In this document: positions 46,501 through 57,455 of the stretch, in pieces
Numbering within the stretch: the first letter of the stretch is position 1
Layout of the letters: the number at the start of each line of letters is the position of its first letter
Assembly (NCBI GenBank): GCA_928212115.1
Contig: CAKMRJ010005634.1
Coordinates: 177,709,972-177,773,971, forward strand
From: Lactuca virosa
Taxonomy: Eukaryota > Streptophyta > Magnoliopsida > Asterales > Asteraceae
Direction of reading: 5' to 3'
Length of the DNA stretch: 64,000 nucleotides
Made by a program: the position numbers and the translations under genes
Notes under the pieces: model-generated
The model's database searches: none
What the model saw: only the letters and a program-made list of their open reading frames with translations
What the model was told of the DNA's origin: nothing

Positions 46501-47470
46501 AAAGAGACTAGTACTTCAGGTATCTACTGGATAGAACTTATACTTTTTGTGTAACACTCAAGTACTTGGTACTTGAATGTTAATCTAATATTTGTAACTT
46601 GATTGCAAATATTTACAGAAGAGTAACTAGCTGAGCACAAGCAAGTTGGAACTACACTCTCGAAGTTTAGTTTATTATTTATGCTTAGAACATAAATTGC
46701 TTGTAATATAAAACAATGTTTGTTTTGGAACAATGTATGTTTTAAATTTAGCATGTCTAAATATTTATGTCTCAGTTATTTGTTTAAATGTTTGATTATT
46801 TACTAGATCATTTTTTATAACGATAATACTCATATTCTGAAATGGTTGACTTCTATTTCTGAGACTAGATCTCTTAATAGAATTACAAAGTAAATATCAA
46901 CATTTTATAAATAAAATTAAGTTCTATATGCAAGCACTTTTGACTTAAACTTGTTTTAAATCAAACTTATCCATGACATTGTTATCTTTATTGTATAAAT
47001 GAAATTCACATATTCCAACTTCAAGAAAGGGATCTTTGAAGGCAAATAATGTAGTTTATTTGACATATGTGAATCTTATTTATATATAAAATATTCCTAA
47101 TAATATTTTCACTAAAGTGTAGAGAAAATAATTATTAAGGAACTATACACTTTAGTTTATGACTTCCTTTCTAATGAAGTCTATGATTCAGCACAAGATA
47201 CAACCCAATAGTACCATCTAAAGCCTTCGTGATGATAAAGGGTGAATTAAACTTTACTTGATATGGTTTACTTTCTAATCGACAGAAATGTCCTCCTTTT
47301 AACCTTTTTGGGATTATACTTCAATCACTATTAATTGTATCTAGAATACAAACACCAACTAATTACATAATTGTAGAATATTCTAAAAGGGCATTTAGAT
47401 TATTATATACAAACCCACCAAGAATAAGTTCATTTATTCCTCTGAAAGCTGAGTTAGCAGAAAGCAAGCT
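46501..47470 (+). other. Copia E, no domain recognised where integrase is expected
   Basis: About 1 kb between the zinc knuckle and the RT linker. I could not find the zinc-binding or catalytic segments of an integrase in any forward frame. Confidence 0.45.
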
Positions 47471-47857
47471 TCTAATGACAAAGCAAGTGGGAGGCACGTG
47501 GAACTTGAAGCTGCTCAAGAACCATAGTCGGATGTAACAATTGTTGGCACTAGTTTCAACAAGGAATTATTGAACATGAATAGTAGCTATTCATAAACAC
47601 AAATTGTTCACAATAATGGTAGAAATCTTCTATTACTTGAGAAATGTGAAATCTCTCATTGATGAGTTCTTGGTGGTTTCTAGTTAAACCATCAACTATC
47701 AAAATGTTATATCAGATCTTGGATCTGACAAATGACTTAGAATCATGAACATTGAGATGTAATCCATGTTTAACAATCAAGTATGGGCTTGATTAATCTT
47801 CCTTTCTATAGGAAGGCTATAAGGAGTAAGAGATTCTTCTAGAAAGAATATATACAT

Positions 47858-47906
<49 letters not shown>

Positions 47907-48500
47907 TTTAGTAATACTTGTTATATAAGGATTTTCTCATACTCATGTCATTGACTATGGTCCTTATCATACTCATGACATTGACTATGATCAAACCTTT
48001 TCACAAGTAGCTATAATTAGATCAACAAGGATATTATTTACTATAACTTCATATTCTTAATATGATATATAGCAAATAGATTTCAATAAAGACCGATTTT
48101 CTTAATAGGCATCTACTAGAAGATATCTATATAGCTTAGCCTGGAGGTTTTCTTAATTCACGGTATCCTAACCAAATGTGTAATTCTTAAGATCCACTTC
48201 TGGATATAAAGCAAACATCTCAAGGTTGGAGTAGTCATTTTAATATAAAGATACAAGGTATGCTTTATATAAATATGAAAAAGGACGTGTGTGTGTTTAC
48301 TAAGAACTAGTGGGAGGATACTGATATTCCTAATCTTGTATGAAAGAGACATACTTAATCATTTGAAATGACATTTTGACTATGCAAGGTGGTTTTCACA
48401 TTGACTCGGAAAGTATTTCTAAAATGAAAGACTTAGGAACGACAAGATACATTCTTGGAATGTAAAATCTATAAGAGATAGATAAAGATGAATGTTAAAA
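47471..48500 (+). pseudogene. Copia E reverse transcriptase remnant
   Basis: At 47490-47570 SGRHVELEAAQEPQSDVTIV resembles the linker before RT. At 47755-47800 SMFNNQVWA and then LPFYRKAIRSK resemble the RT start. A (TA)n tract at 47861-47905 follows. At 48420-48470 MKDLGTTRYILGM, stop, is the segment that comes shortly after the YVDD site in copia RT. The YVDD itself was not found. The spacing to the first segment is shorter than in an intact enzyme, so a deletion is likely. Confidence 0.6.
47861..47905. repeat. (TA)n microsatellite
   Basis: TA run ending in CACACA inside the RT remnant of copia E. Confidence 0.95.
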
Positions 48501-50085
48501 GTTTTAAAATTCTTTTTGCATGAAATGACAATATCTTGAAAGAGGTCAAGATACAGGATTCCTTTGGATGATTCTTTTGCATTGTTACATGACACATTTT
48601 GAGTCTATATCAAAGGACCTAGCGCATAGGTTAAGCTAGATGAAATTATTTTCATTCTATTTGCTTGGAAAATGAATCCATCATTTATTTCATATCATGA
48701 GATACAAAACTGAATACATGGTTAAGTCACTAGATGACTGTGAGAACATTCTAAGAGTACTTAAGAAGAGCTAAGAGAATGTATATGAGATAATTAGTTT
48801 AGAATAAAAATCTTAATGTAAAGAGCTACATAGGATTTTGATTTCTAAATAAATACAAATAATTATGAATTATAATTGGATTATGACTTCATTATGGAAT
48901 GAAGAGTAAGTTTAGTTGAAATGAGATCCAAGTAAAACAAAATAGCACAATGTACTAAATAAGAATACACTACTTTTCAGAAGTTGAAATCCAATATAAT
49001 TGGATGAACTAGATCATTGAAAAACTAGGTTGAATCCTTCCATTCAGGGATAACCTAGAAATCTTTTGTGAGTAGAAAGAGTGTACTTAATCAAGCTAAG
49101 AAACTCTATGTCACATAAGAGCACCAATTATATTCTCCAAAATATTTAACTATACTTAGAGTAATGTCAAATATGGAGATGATTGTATTCGCAGAATTCA
49201 CACAAATTAAATTTAGTCGAACCCATTAATAAACTCTTTCCTTTTAAGCTGAGTATGAGTGGTCACACTTCAGCCATAAGACCTTTATTATTCTAGTAAT
49301 GGGATTTTGATTTGAATTTAGTATTTGGATATTGGAACATTGTAACAACAACTATTAAATAATGTTTTGATATACTGGGATATGATCATCACATTAATAC
49401 TTGTTGTGTTCTATATTAACATGTTTAATCCATGAATAATCTTATTATTCTAAAGGTTCATAGTCGGTCATGATTGTGGGAGCAATTATGAAATAAGACT
49501 AATATGAAATGGATTGGTTGACTCTCACTAGATAAAAGTAAGCAAGTGGTTGTAACCAAGTTTAATAGGTACTTGTTAGAGAACTAGTACTGAACGGACC
49601 AGCATCAAGATCAACTAATAGATCGCAGTTATGAGTGATACGTGATTAAAAGGTACTATATTTGTGTCCTTAACACCTGAGACACATAGTGGGACTTAAG
49701 TGTAGGGAGTGATGTGCTTTGATATGACCAAATGTTGTTCCTTGACCGGACAGTTATAAAAGTCATTTTTGGGTATGGTGTGAACTATGCAAGAGGCTTA
49801 TTTAGTCAAGATGGGATTTGTTCCTCTTACGTGTTGAGAGTTACACATCTAACGCGCGTTACCCAAAGTTGAATTACAAATGAGATTGATTGCGATCCAA
49901 GGCTCATGTTCAACAGGATATCTGTAACAAAGGGATAATTGATAAACTTACCATAATACATCTATTGAAGCTTAGAGCTTTTGGGAATTGGATGTTGATG
50001 AACGACATTCTTCGTCATATGTTATTGGGGCAGTGAAATGTTGCTAGACGTTCACCATTGTCTATATCAATCTATGACGAGTCTT
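48501..50085 (+). other. Copia E 3' region with a trace of the RT-RNase H junction
   Basis: At 48735-48775 the translation ENILRVLKKS resembles the conserved segment before RNase H. The remainder up to the LTR has no recognised gene. GTGGGAGCA near 49477 could be the old polypurine tract, about 600 bp before the visible 3' LTR. Confidence 0.45.
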
Positions 50086-50136
50086 AATTTATATAAAAGA
50101 TAGTTTATATAAAATAAGATATTTATATATGACTAG

Positions 50137-50206
<70 letters not shown>

Positions 50207-50918
50207 GGAATTCTTTATAAAAATGATTGATTTTTATAAAGATAACATATATGTATATATAAACTAGCCATGAGATAACTTTTGTCTTCTTTTGGACATG
50301 CCTTTTTCAAAAAATGGGCGGAGACAAGGCATGCATGCCTTGTCTATTCTATTGTCATTCTTGGGACAAAGTTGTCTCTCCTTTTACTTTATGGTCTCCT
50401 TTCACTTTTTGGCCATTATATAAGAGATAGCATGGAAGGGTTTTGGATACAATTCTTGCAAGTCTTCTTCTTCCTCTTCTTAGAGCCAAATCTGAGAGCT
50501 CCATGCTCTCTAGAGGATTGCCAAATTTCGGAATTTGAAGGCTCTTCTTCTTCTCCATTCTCTTGCATTTTGATGCTTCGCCTTTGAACATATATTTGGC
50601 ATATATTTCAAAGGCTTATGAACAACAAATTACAAGTGAATACTAGCATGTTTTGATGGTTCTACTCTTGCTTGGTGGATACTTGTAGAGAACTCTTGCT
50701 TTAGAGTTTATGACACACTTCATCAACTTCCAACCTCCCATGAGGATCAAAGTCTTCAAAGGTTGTTATGTTTTCCCTTCTATGGTTGTTTTAATCTTTC
50801 TAACTCTTGAAAAATGATCCTTGGTGGGTAAAATAGTTTTAGTTTTATTCAACATTTGTAAAGCTTCCGTTGTCAATTTTACCGGTTGTGAAACCGGATT
50901 TTTGAATAAAACCCAACA
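50086..50918 (+). repeat. 3' LTR of copia E, 5'-truncated
   Basis: Begins within the LTR at AATTTATATAAAAGATAG, lacking the part equal to 42616-43000, and has a 64-bp TA tract (50138-50201). From 50203 it matches 43508-44240 closely. TATA-like TATATAA is at 50417-50423. It ends CCCAACA. Confidence 0.8.
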
Positions 50919-50923
50919 CGGTT

Positions 50924-51166
50924 AACCACACGTGCTCCACTAACTACATATAAAGCATAATGTGCAATTTTATGGATTTGCATACCTTTCACATTTTTCC
51001 TAAAGTAAATAAGAGTGGGATTTTCAAAAATAATTTAGTTACCTTATATCATTATACATATTAATGAGATTATGTCCTATCAAATCCGTTCGACTAACGA
51101 CCCTCCACCATACAAGAGAGCGGTGGGTAAGAGTGGATACCCAATGACGGTCATTTTATAGGCCGT
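50924..51166 (-). other. Copia A leader segment
   Basis: Resumes the leader after copia E (the right arm of a type-1 hairpin, CACTAAC, is at 50938-50944). It matches copia C near 13850-13930 in reverse, including AACGACCCTCCACC. The TGGGTA/TACCCA hairpin is at 51124-51143. Confidence 0.7.
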
Positions 51167-51171
51167 TTCCT

Positions 51172-52529
51172 AATATGGGCAAATTTAGTTATATAACTCA
51201 TGCATTATCCTAATACTTTATGTTGCATTTTGTTTCAAATATTGAACAGAGGATACTTAATTAGTTTGAAATTTCATTTTCAGCAACAAAGACATGCTCG
51301 GAAGGAAAAGGAAGCGGAATTGGCGATTGGATGCTTGGAGTTTGGATTTTGAAGAAAGAAGATGAAATGGAAGAAGAACACGGCGTGTTTTCCTTAAACA
51401 CGGCGTGTTGATATGGAAATTCCGGACAAAATAGTGTCTTGCCGTCCACACGTTTTTAATGAAGAACACGGCGTGTTTGGTCCTTGAACACGACGTGTTG
51501 AGCCTATTTTCAGAATCTATTTAAAGATCGTTTATGTTCGAAACCCTAGCGATTGCTTGGAGTTTTTTGCGACTTTTGGAGGTCAGAGACATTCTCAAGA
51601 AGCTGCGGAACCAGAATTCGACTAGAGGCTATTTTTGAAGAAATTAGAGGCAATTAATCATTACTTTTCTTAATTATTTTGTGTGAATCATGTTTACAAC
51701 ATTAGATTACGAGTTTATGGTTTTATTTGCTGAAGTTATGGGCTAAAACACCATACTTTCGTTTAGAATAGATGATCTTATGACTATGTGTTAATTGAGT
51801 GGTTTTGGATTAAGTTGATTTAGTTATTTATCATGTTGAGCTTGTTAAAAGATCCTTATGTTTTAATGACAATTATTTTCTGTTAATTACTAAGTATATT
51901 GAGTTGTATGAACATTTGTTTGATTGCTTGCCTCTTATGATTTTGATGACCATCAAGATTGTAAGCCTAGTGTTGTGAACATAACCTAGTGTTAATTAGA
52001 AAATAAGTAAATTAATATATGAGCATGTATGATGACCAACCATACATGAGTTAATTTAACCAACCAATTTAATTAACTACCATTACAAGTCCTGCATGAT
52101 TCAAACTGAACACTAAGAAGCTTGTTATTTTAATCACTTGATCACTGCTTGAATTAACTTGTTTGCTAAAGGATTAGTAATAGTGAACATGAACCTAATC
52201 GCATTAGAAATCGGTAATTAATGATATATTAATCCATTGCACTTTCCACGAATTCAACCATAGGAATAAGTGAATCAAATCTAAACGGAAGTCTCTTTAA
52301 TATTATTGAATCTAGTTGTCTTTTTTCCTCTTTTAGTCATTAATTGTTCTTGTTAAGTGTTTAAGTAATAGCTTAAGTTTCTAGTCTTGTAAAACTAGAG
52401 AAAACCCCCATATGTTCGATACCCTACTTACCTTCACTAAACTACTAATCGATAGGTCCACTGCCTACTGTGTGTTTGTTTTTGCTTAAGTTAACTAGGA
52501 TTAAAACTAGTACATTCTACATGTATCAC
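51172..52529 (+). mobile_element. Element F, 1.36 kb, probable solo LTR
   Basis: Flanked by TTCCT at 51167-51171 and 52530-52534; the uninterrupted equivalent in copia C (near 13820-13850, reverse) supports these limits. The ends read AATATGGGCAAAT and ATGTATCAC, not the usual TG...CA. Inside are four palindromes AACACGGCGTGTT/AACACGACGTGTT at 51377-51499, followed by a TATA-like TATTTAAA at 51518-51525 and AAACCCTAGCG, a typical gypsy LTR order on the plus strand. The end (CTAATCGATAGGTCCACTGCC) looks like LTR U5. No coding sequence is supported, so I read it as a solo LTR with decayed termini. Confidence 0.6.
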
Positions 52530-52534
52530 TTCCT

Positions 52535-53100
52535 TAAACTCCCCTTATAGTATGGCTTCGTGAATGATGCGTACTAGCGATTTGACTGACTTGTCTTATA
52601 CATATAATATATTAAAACTTTTAATTATACATATATTATAAGGTGTATTTTAAAACTTTTCTAAAATACTAGGTTTAATTTTAAATTTTCGAAATTAATA
52701 TAGTATTTAAAATAAACCAGTTTTGGTTTTGGTCTTTATCCTTTAATTAACAATTAGTTAAATTAATTAAATCATAAGGATAATTCGCAAATTCAAGATA
52801 TGGGATATCAGATTACCAAGTTGAATATTCAAGTTTTAAACAATTAAAATAATATCAATTAGAGTAATTATCCTAATCAATTTGGAATTAAGCAAACAAA
52901 TTCGTTGAACATAAGGTCCACCACGTCGTGGCAATCAATTGTCACGTCGTGGCAAAAGAAAGAAAAACGCGGATCCGAAGATCTCCACGTCATAGCAGAA
53001 AAAAACCACTATGTGGTGTTGCTACAGAATGACGATTCTGCCAAATCTCCAAGTCGGGTTTTGTTCAAGTTCAAGCAATATACTATTAGTTGTTAGATAA
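52535..53100 (-). other. Copia A leader, LTR-proximal part, with CG palindromes
   Basis: Palindromes CCACGTCGTGG at 52921-52931 and TCACGTCGTGG at 52942-52952, with decayed copies at 52985-52995 and 53006-53016. They lie about 100-200 bp after the LTR, as do the GGACTCGACGAGTCC copies of copia C. The frame 52905-53096 over them has no domain. Confidence 0.65.
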
Positions 53101-53119
53101 CCATACACTCTAATACCAC
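53101..53119 (-). promoter_or_regulatory. Decayed primer-binding site of copia A
   Basis: Minus strand GTGGTATTAGAGTGTATGG, the tRNA-Met complement with substitutions. Confidence 0.7.
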
Positions 53120-53466
53120 TAATGGGTTTTATATACAATAACGCGGATAAATCCTTATACACTAAATGGTACATGCAACCTATTTGATCTAGTCATAACA
53201 CTATTGTAGTAACATACTATTGAACAACAAGAACCCTCTACCCCTAGCTAATTTTGAAAATCATAAACAAGTTACGGATTACATACCTTTTGATTGTTGT
53301 ATTAAACAATCGAACAATCATTCGTGAAAAACTCTTGGAAGCTAGCACCAGGAATCTTGTGCCTCTGATGGTTCACACCCAAAGCCTAGTAAATAGGAAA
53401 CTTGAAGAGAAGAGAAGGGAAATTTCGGCTGGCTTTTAGCAATGAATGAAAATTGTAGGATGAAAG

Positions 53467-53531
<65 letters not shown>

Positions 53532-54001
53532 CTGCTAGATAAACCCTAAATAACCCTTACTTGATTAAACTAATAATATCTGAAATCAGGTAATTATCTG
53601 GTTTCCTAATTATATCTGAGGGATATTCTAGAACCCTAAGGAAGCCTCTAATTTTCGGCCAACCCTAGACTATTCTAGAATCCTTCGCTTGTTCAATTAT
53701 TGAAAAAATTCAGCTTAGGTACTTGCACTTTTAATTAATCCAATTAATCCCAAAATTAATTACAATTAATTTTTTATTAGATCTTAATTAAATAATATTA
53801 TTTGTAATTAATATATTATTCTCATAACATATTAATAAGTTCATTTATTGCTAATTATTAATCATATAATAAATCAATAAATCAGTTTCTCTCTAAAAAT
53901 CATCATTTTCAATTACTAGGTTTGAGGGCAACCCAAAATGACTATGTTAATAATTCAAGTATATTCCAATTTAGTTATCGACTAAGACACCTAATCCGAT
54001 A
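53120..54001 (-). repeat. 5' LTR of copia A
   Basis: Partner of 5017-5847, longer because of the (TA)n tract at 53470-53530. Followed by the target duplicate GAAGT (54002-54006). Confidence 0.85.
53470..53530. repeat. (TA)n microsatellite
   Basis: TA run in the 5' LTR of copia A at the place where the 3' LTR has only CTATATATAG, the TATA box. Confidence 0.95.
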
Positions 54002-54006
54002 GAAGT

Positions 54007-54022
54007 CTCATGGTTTTCCCCG

Positions 54023-54064
<42 letters not shown>

Positions 54065-54693
54065 AAAGCTTCATCTTCTCTTGTCTTTTCTCTTTTCCCA
54101 TAATCGAGTCTCTGCTATTTTTTTTCATCATATGAAGATCGTCCAATGAAGTGCTCTATATCCATTTCTTCAATTTCTTAATTTTTTGTGGCATTTGAAG
54201 AAAGTATTGAAGAATAACCGGTGGCCACCTACGACTTCTATCTGTGAAAATTTTTTGAAACAGAACGTGATTGCACCCTCCATAACATTCGCCCATCACC
54301 GTTACTCCATTGAAATTAATTCTTATGAAAATAATGAAACATTAAAAACAAAATTTTTGAAATCGTTTTCATTTTCTAGCCCCATCCAATTTCTCAAATA
54401 TTATATTAATATAATAAGAATACATGAAGCTTCTTTTAGAATTTCTTACATGAAGAAATTGAATAAATGGCAGTGAATCATGGCATGCATGGAATCCAAA
54501 AACCCCATCATCACATGCTGGGAAATCCCCCAAGAGTCATTAGAGAAAAAGTAAAAAAGTCAATGTTGCATGTGTCGTTCATAAACAGGAGCCTACCATT
54601 TAGCAATGGTTAGAGTGATTTCGGCCAACATCCCACTATATTACGTATGTGTTAGAGGTGGTCTTAGTATACAAACGGGTTTTTGAATATATA
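54007..54693. other. Flank of the nest, with (CT)n tract
   Basis: The original DNA continues here from 5011. A (CT)n run lies at 54026-54063. On the minus strand a short frame MDIEHFIGRSSYDEK (near 54160-54120) could be the first exon of the Harbinger transposase, but that is uncertain. The plus-strand frame 54186-54476 has no domain. Confidence 0.45.
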
Positions 54694-55017
54694 TAGGTTT
54701 AGGTTCTATGGAAAACAAAAAACCCTAAAAAAACCCTAAAAATCATAAAAATGCATAAAAATACTTACAGATCACAAAACTTTTTTTTGAATTTTTTTAT
54801 AAAAAATCGCAGTTTTTTATTAAAATTCGCTGAAAAAAAAATAAAAAATCAATTTTTTTTTATAAAAAAAAAATCAAAATTTTTTTCAGCGAATTTCTTT
54901 AAAAACCTGCGATTTTTTCATAAAAATGTCAAAAAAAAAAAGTTTTGTAATCTCTAGGTATTTTTTTTATGATTTTAGGGTTTTTTTTAGGGTTTTTTTG
55001 TTTTCCAAATAATCATT

Positions 55018-55022
<5 letters not shown>
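54694..55022. mobile_element. Fold-back element (MITE)
   Basis: Left arm ATGGAAAACAAAAAACCCT, TAAAAAAACCCTAAAAATCAT, and AAATTCGCTGAAAAAAAAAT inward; the right arm repeats these in reverse complement (TTTTTCAGCGAATTT, ATGATTTTAGGG, GTTTTTTTGTTTTCC). The arms are about 150 bp each. The ends TATAGG are next to a TA tract. The 68-residue frame inside is an artefact of the palindrome. Confidence 0.75.

Positions 55023-55093
<71 letters not shown>
55023..55093. repeat. (TA)n microsatellite
   Basis: TA run next to the fold-back element. Confidence 0.95.
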
Positions 55094-55096
<3 letters not shown>

Positions 55097-56902
55097 CAGT
55101 TTTGTTAGTTTTCTTAAAATTTAAAAAAATATGATCACATAGTAATATAAAAGCTCTCAATATAGTTGTTTATATAATTATTTTAATGAATAACTGAACT
55201 AAAAAGCTTTGAATTTAGGGATGTTTGTGATTAGATTTTGAAACTACTTGTTCGATTTACGGAGTTGATAAATTAAAATAAATGTTTGACAATTAAAAAT
55301 GGCCTTTAAATTTGTTTACCATCAAGGAGTTTTCAAGGAGTTAAGATGAAGAAGTCACTACCAAATATGCATATTGGCAGGCCTAGACCGGTTTGAGGAT
55401 GTTCTTGGAACGATCTGACTTCTTTGGGCTCGGTTGTGGAAAAGTCTGCTCTTTTTTCGAATCAGTTCCGGACAGTCTCATGTTGGTCTTTTTAGGACTA
55501 GTCTCAATTTTTTCTGGTCTGATCTCAAAGTATTTACGTGTGCCTTTTCGGTTTATTTTAAAGATTTTTTTGGTTTGGTTCCAATAATTTTCAATTTCGA
55601 GTTTTTTCGTTCAGCAAATATCTGATTAATACCAAAATGATACATTAAAATTTATTAAAAAGGATAAACTAAAATCTAATAACAGAAAGAAGGAAGGAAG
55701 TTGGGTAATATATGATAAACAAATCTACAATTAATAAAAAATGATATCTATTTAAACTTTGACTTCCGGTCTTTTATGAGACCGGACTCGGAACAGTCCG
55801 ATTTTTTCCCCAAATCAATTACAAATGAATGTCTTCTTTTAGACCCGATCTTTTTCAATACGATTTCTTTTTAGACCGATTCGATCTCATTTTTTTTTAG
55901 AATCTGATCAGAGACCTATATTTTCTCAATTATAATCATTACATTTTGGCTTCCTAAAAGTAACTTATAAAATTTTGGAACAGAATGACCTTGTATTCTA
56001 AGTTTCTAACTCTTTCAAGTTTCAACTATCAATTATTGAAGCCCAAAAACTCCAACATCAATATCCTACTCTTCATGGACGATATAAATCGAGCCCGTAT
56101 TTTAAGTTTTTTCATCATCGATCATCAGGCTTTATTGTTGGCGTTATTATCAATCAAGCCCTTGCAATTATTAATTGATCTGTAGGCTCTCCATCATTCT
56201 CTAAAATATCGAGGGTCTTAGCCTCTTAGGGTTATCATTCGAGGGTGTGATATGGATTTCCAGAAGAATAGATTCTAATTTCTCGGCTTTATGGTTGGCC
56301 CTATTGCTTCAATTTCATAGGTACAAGCTTTATTTAGTTTTCTTCTACTGTACTGTGTAGATTTTTCTCTTCAATTTTTATATGCAATTTGCAAAGTTTT
56401 GGTCTGGATTCCTCATTATTAGTTACAGGACATAAAAAATATACATGTTGAAACCAAATGTAGGTAGCCATACATTGATACTCTCCTTGCAGACCAATTG
56501 TTTGAGATGTATATAATAAAAGCAATCATTTTAAGCAGCTTTGAATTGCGGTATATGTTTTTTTCTATATAATGTTCATTAGAATAAACTGATATCATAT
56601 CATGTTATCATATGCTGCACTTCTTGCTTATATGGCAAAATCTTGATTCTGTGATTTGAGTCACTTACATTCTTTTCATTATCTGTCAGGATACATGATC
56701 TTTTCGTATCATATATTTTGTATACATAAACAAGGTGGTTTAGTTATATTACTAGTTAATATTGAGAAAGATATAATTTTTGTTATGTATTTATACAGTT
56801 ATACCTAGATAACACTAATTTCTTACTATGCAGACATAACTTGGAATTCAAATATTCAGATTATTTTAGGTGTTTGTTGAGGAGTAAAGGCAATGAGATG
56901 CT
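55094..56902. other. Intergenic DNA, no feature identified
   Basis: Contains several short words of the type ACCGG / TCCGAT near 55390 and 55770, but no firm repeat boundary. The frames of 60-70 residues have no domain. 56300-56900 has the look of intron sequence leading into the next feature. Confidence 0.5.
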
Positions 56903-57177
56903 GAAAACACGGGAGATGCAATGAAGTCATTGGAAAATAAAGCGAGAGATGGGCATTCTTTTTGCACCTGATGAAATGAAGTCCATGTAGTTTTTTGTTA
57001 TTTTAATATACTATTTTTCAGGTGTATCTTCATTGTTTAATGATTAAACTACTAAAATCAGAAAATTGAAATTTTGTAAATGTAAGCGGAGATGCAATGC
57101 TTGAACTTGAAGCCTTGCAAGATCCACTCCGGTAAGCTTGAAGAAGAATAAGAGAAAGCCCTTATACAAATCATTTT
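56903..57177 (+). pseudogene. YJU2/CWC16-type splicing factor gene fragment (probable)
   Basis: Several shifted plus-strand readings together resemble the C-terminal part of the YJU2/CCDC94 family: NTGDAMKSLENKA then REMGILFAPDEMKSM at about 56903-56990, and, after an intron-like T-rich 85 bp ending in a TTTTTCAG-type acceptor near 57021, NVSGDAMLELEALQ at about 57080-57120, then KLEEE, a stop, and EKALIQIIF near 57135-57177. The order agrees with my memory of the plant family, in which this protein acts at the first splicing step. Stops and frameshifts make it a remnant. An intron-like gap would argue against a processed copy. I have no alignment, so this remains a pattern-level call. Confidence 0.45.
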
Positions 57178-57455
57178 TTAAAGTTAGTATGATAATTACT
57201 AGGATATTCGATGTGGGCGGTTTATCAGGGAGACAGGCCATCTTGAGACTTTAGATTTCAGATGGAGCGGATGTGAACAGGTTGTGGGAAATTCGTTCAT
57301 CTTCGGGTTCTAGAGCCCTACGAGGGTTTGTTTTGATTGCATTGGGAAGGCAGGGGTAATCTCGGGTTTGTGGCTATGTTACGCAGGTAGCCAGGTATGT
57401 TGGGGATGGTGATGGATGACTTTGAGGATGAAGTCTAATTTAAGTGGGGGAGAGT
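57178..57455 (+). other. 3' noncoding end of a gypsy element with polypurine tract
   Basis: Sequence from about 57230 is unlike the AT-rich DNA before it and leads to TTTAAGTGGGGGAGAGT (57440-57455), a polypurine tract directly before an LTR. No pol frame precedes it, so the element is truncated on its left. Confidence 0.65.

Larger units (their letters stand above)
42616..50918 (+). mobile_element. Ty1/copia element E (degraded)
   Basis: A plus-strand copia of 8.3 kb bounded by CGGTT at 42611-42615 and 50919-50923, inserted into the loop of a type-1 hairpin of copia A. The 5' LTR is 42616-44240, the primer site follows, and the 3' LTR (50086-50918) lacks the first ~400 bp of the 5' one. Traces of gag (46000-46500) and RT (47750-48500) remain and nearly every frame is closed. 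(TA)n tracts expanded in LTRs and body. The leader carries its own family of constant-loop hairpins. Confidence 0.8.
5017..54001 (-). mobile_element. Ty1/copia element A (host of the nested cluster)
   Basis: The outermost retrotransposon of the nest lies on the minus strand. It is bounded by GAAGT at 5012-5016 and 54002-54006. Its 3' LTR is 5017-5847, its coding region 6715-10652, its leader is scattered between 10653 and 53100 because of later insertions, and its 5' LTR is 53120-54001. Removing gypsy B, copia E and element F leaves a normal copia length of roughly 7.8 kb. The domain order gag, protease, integrase, RT, RNase H identifies copia. The LTRs are clearly diverged, including at their termini, as expected for the oldest layer. 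Its leader and 3' noncoding region match those of copia C, so A and C belong to related families inserted in opposite directions. Confidence 0.85.

Noticed and set aside
54716..54745. Telomere-like CCCTAAA repeats
   Set aside because: Only two irregular copies, mirrored in the other arm of the fold-back element; not a telomeric tract.
54751..54957. 68-residue Lys/Phe/Asn frame
   Set aside because: Lies inside the palindromic fold-back element and is an artefact of A/T runs.
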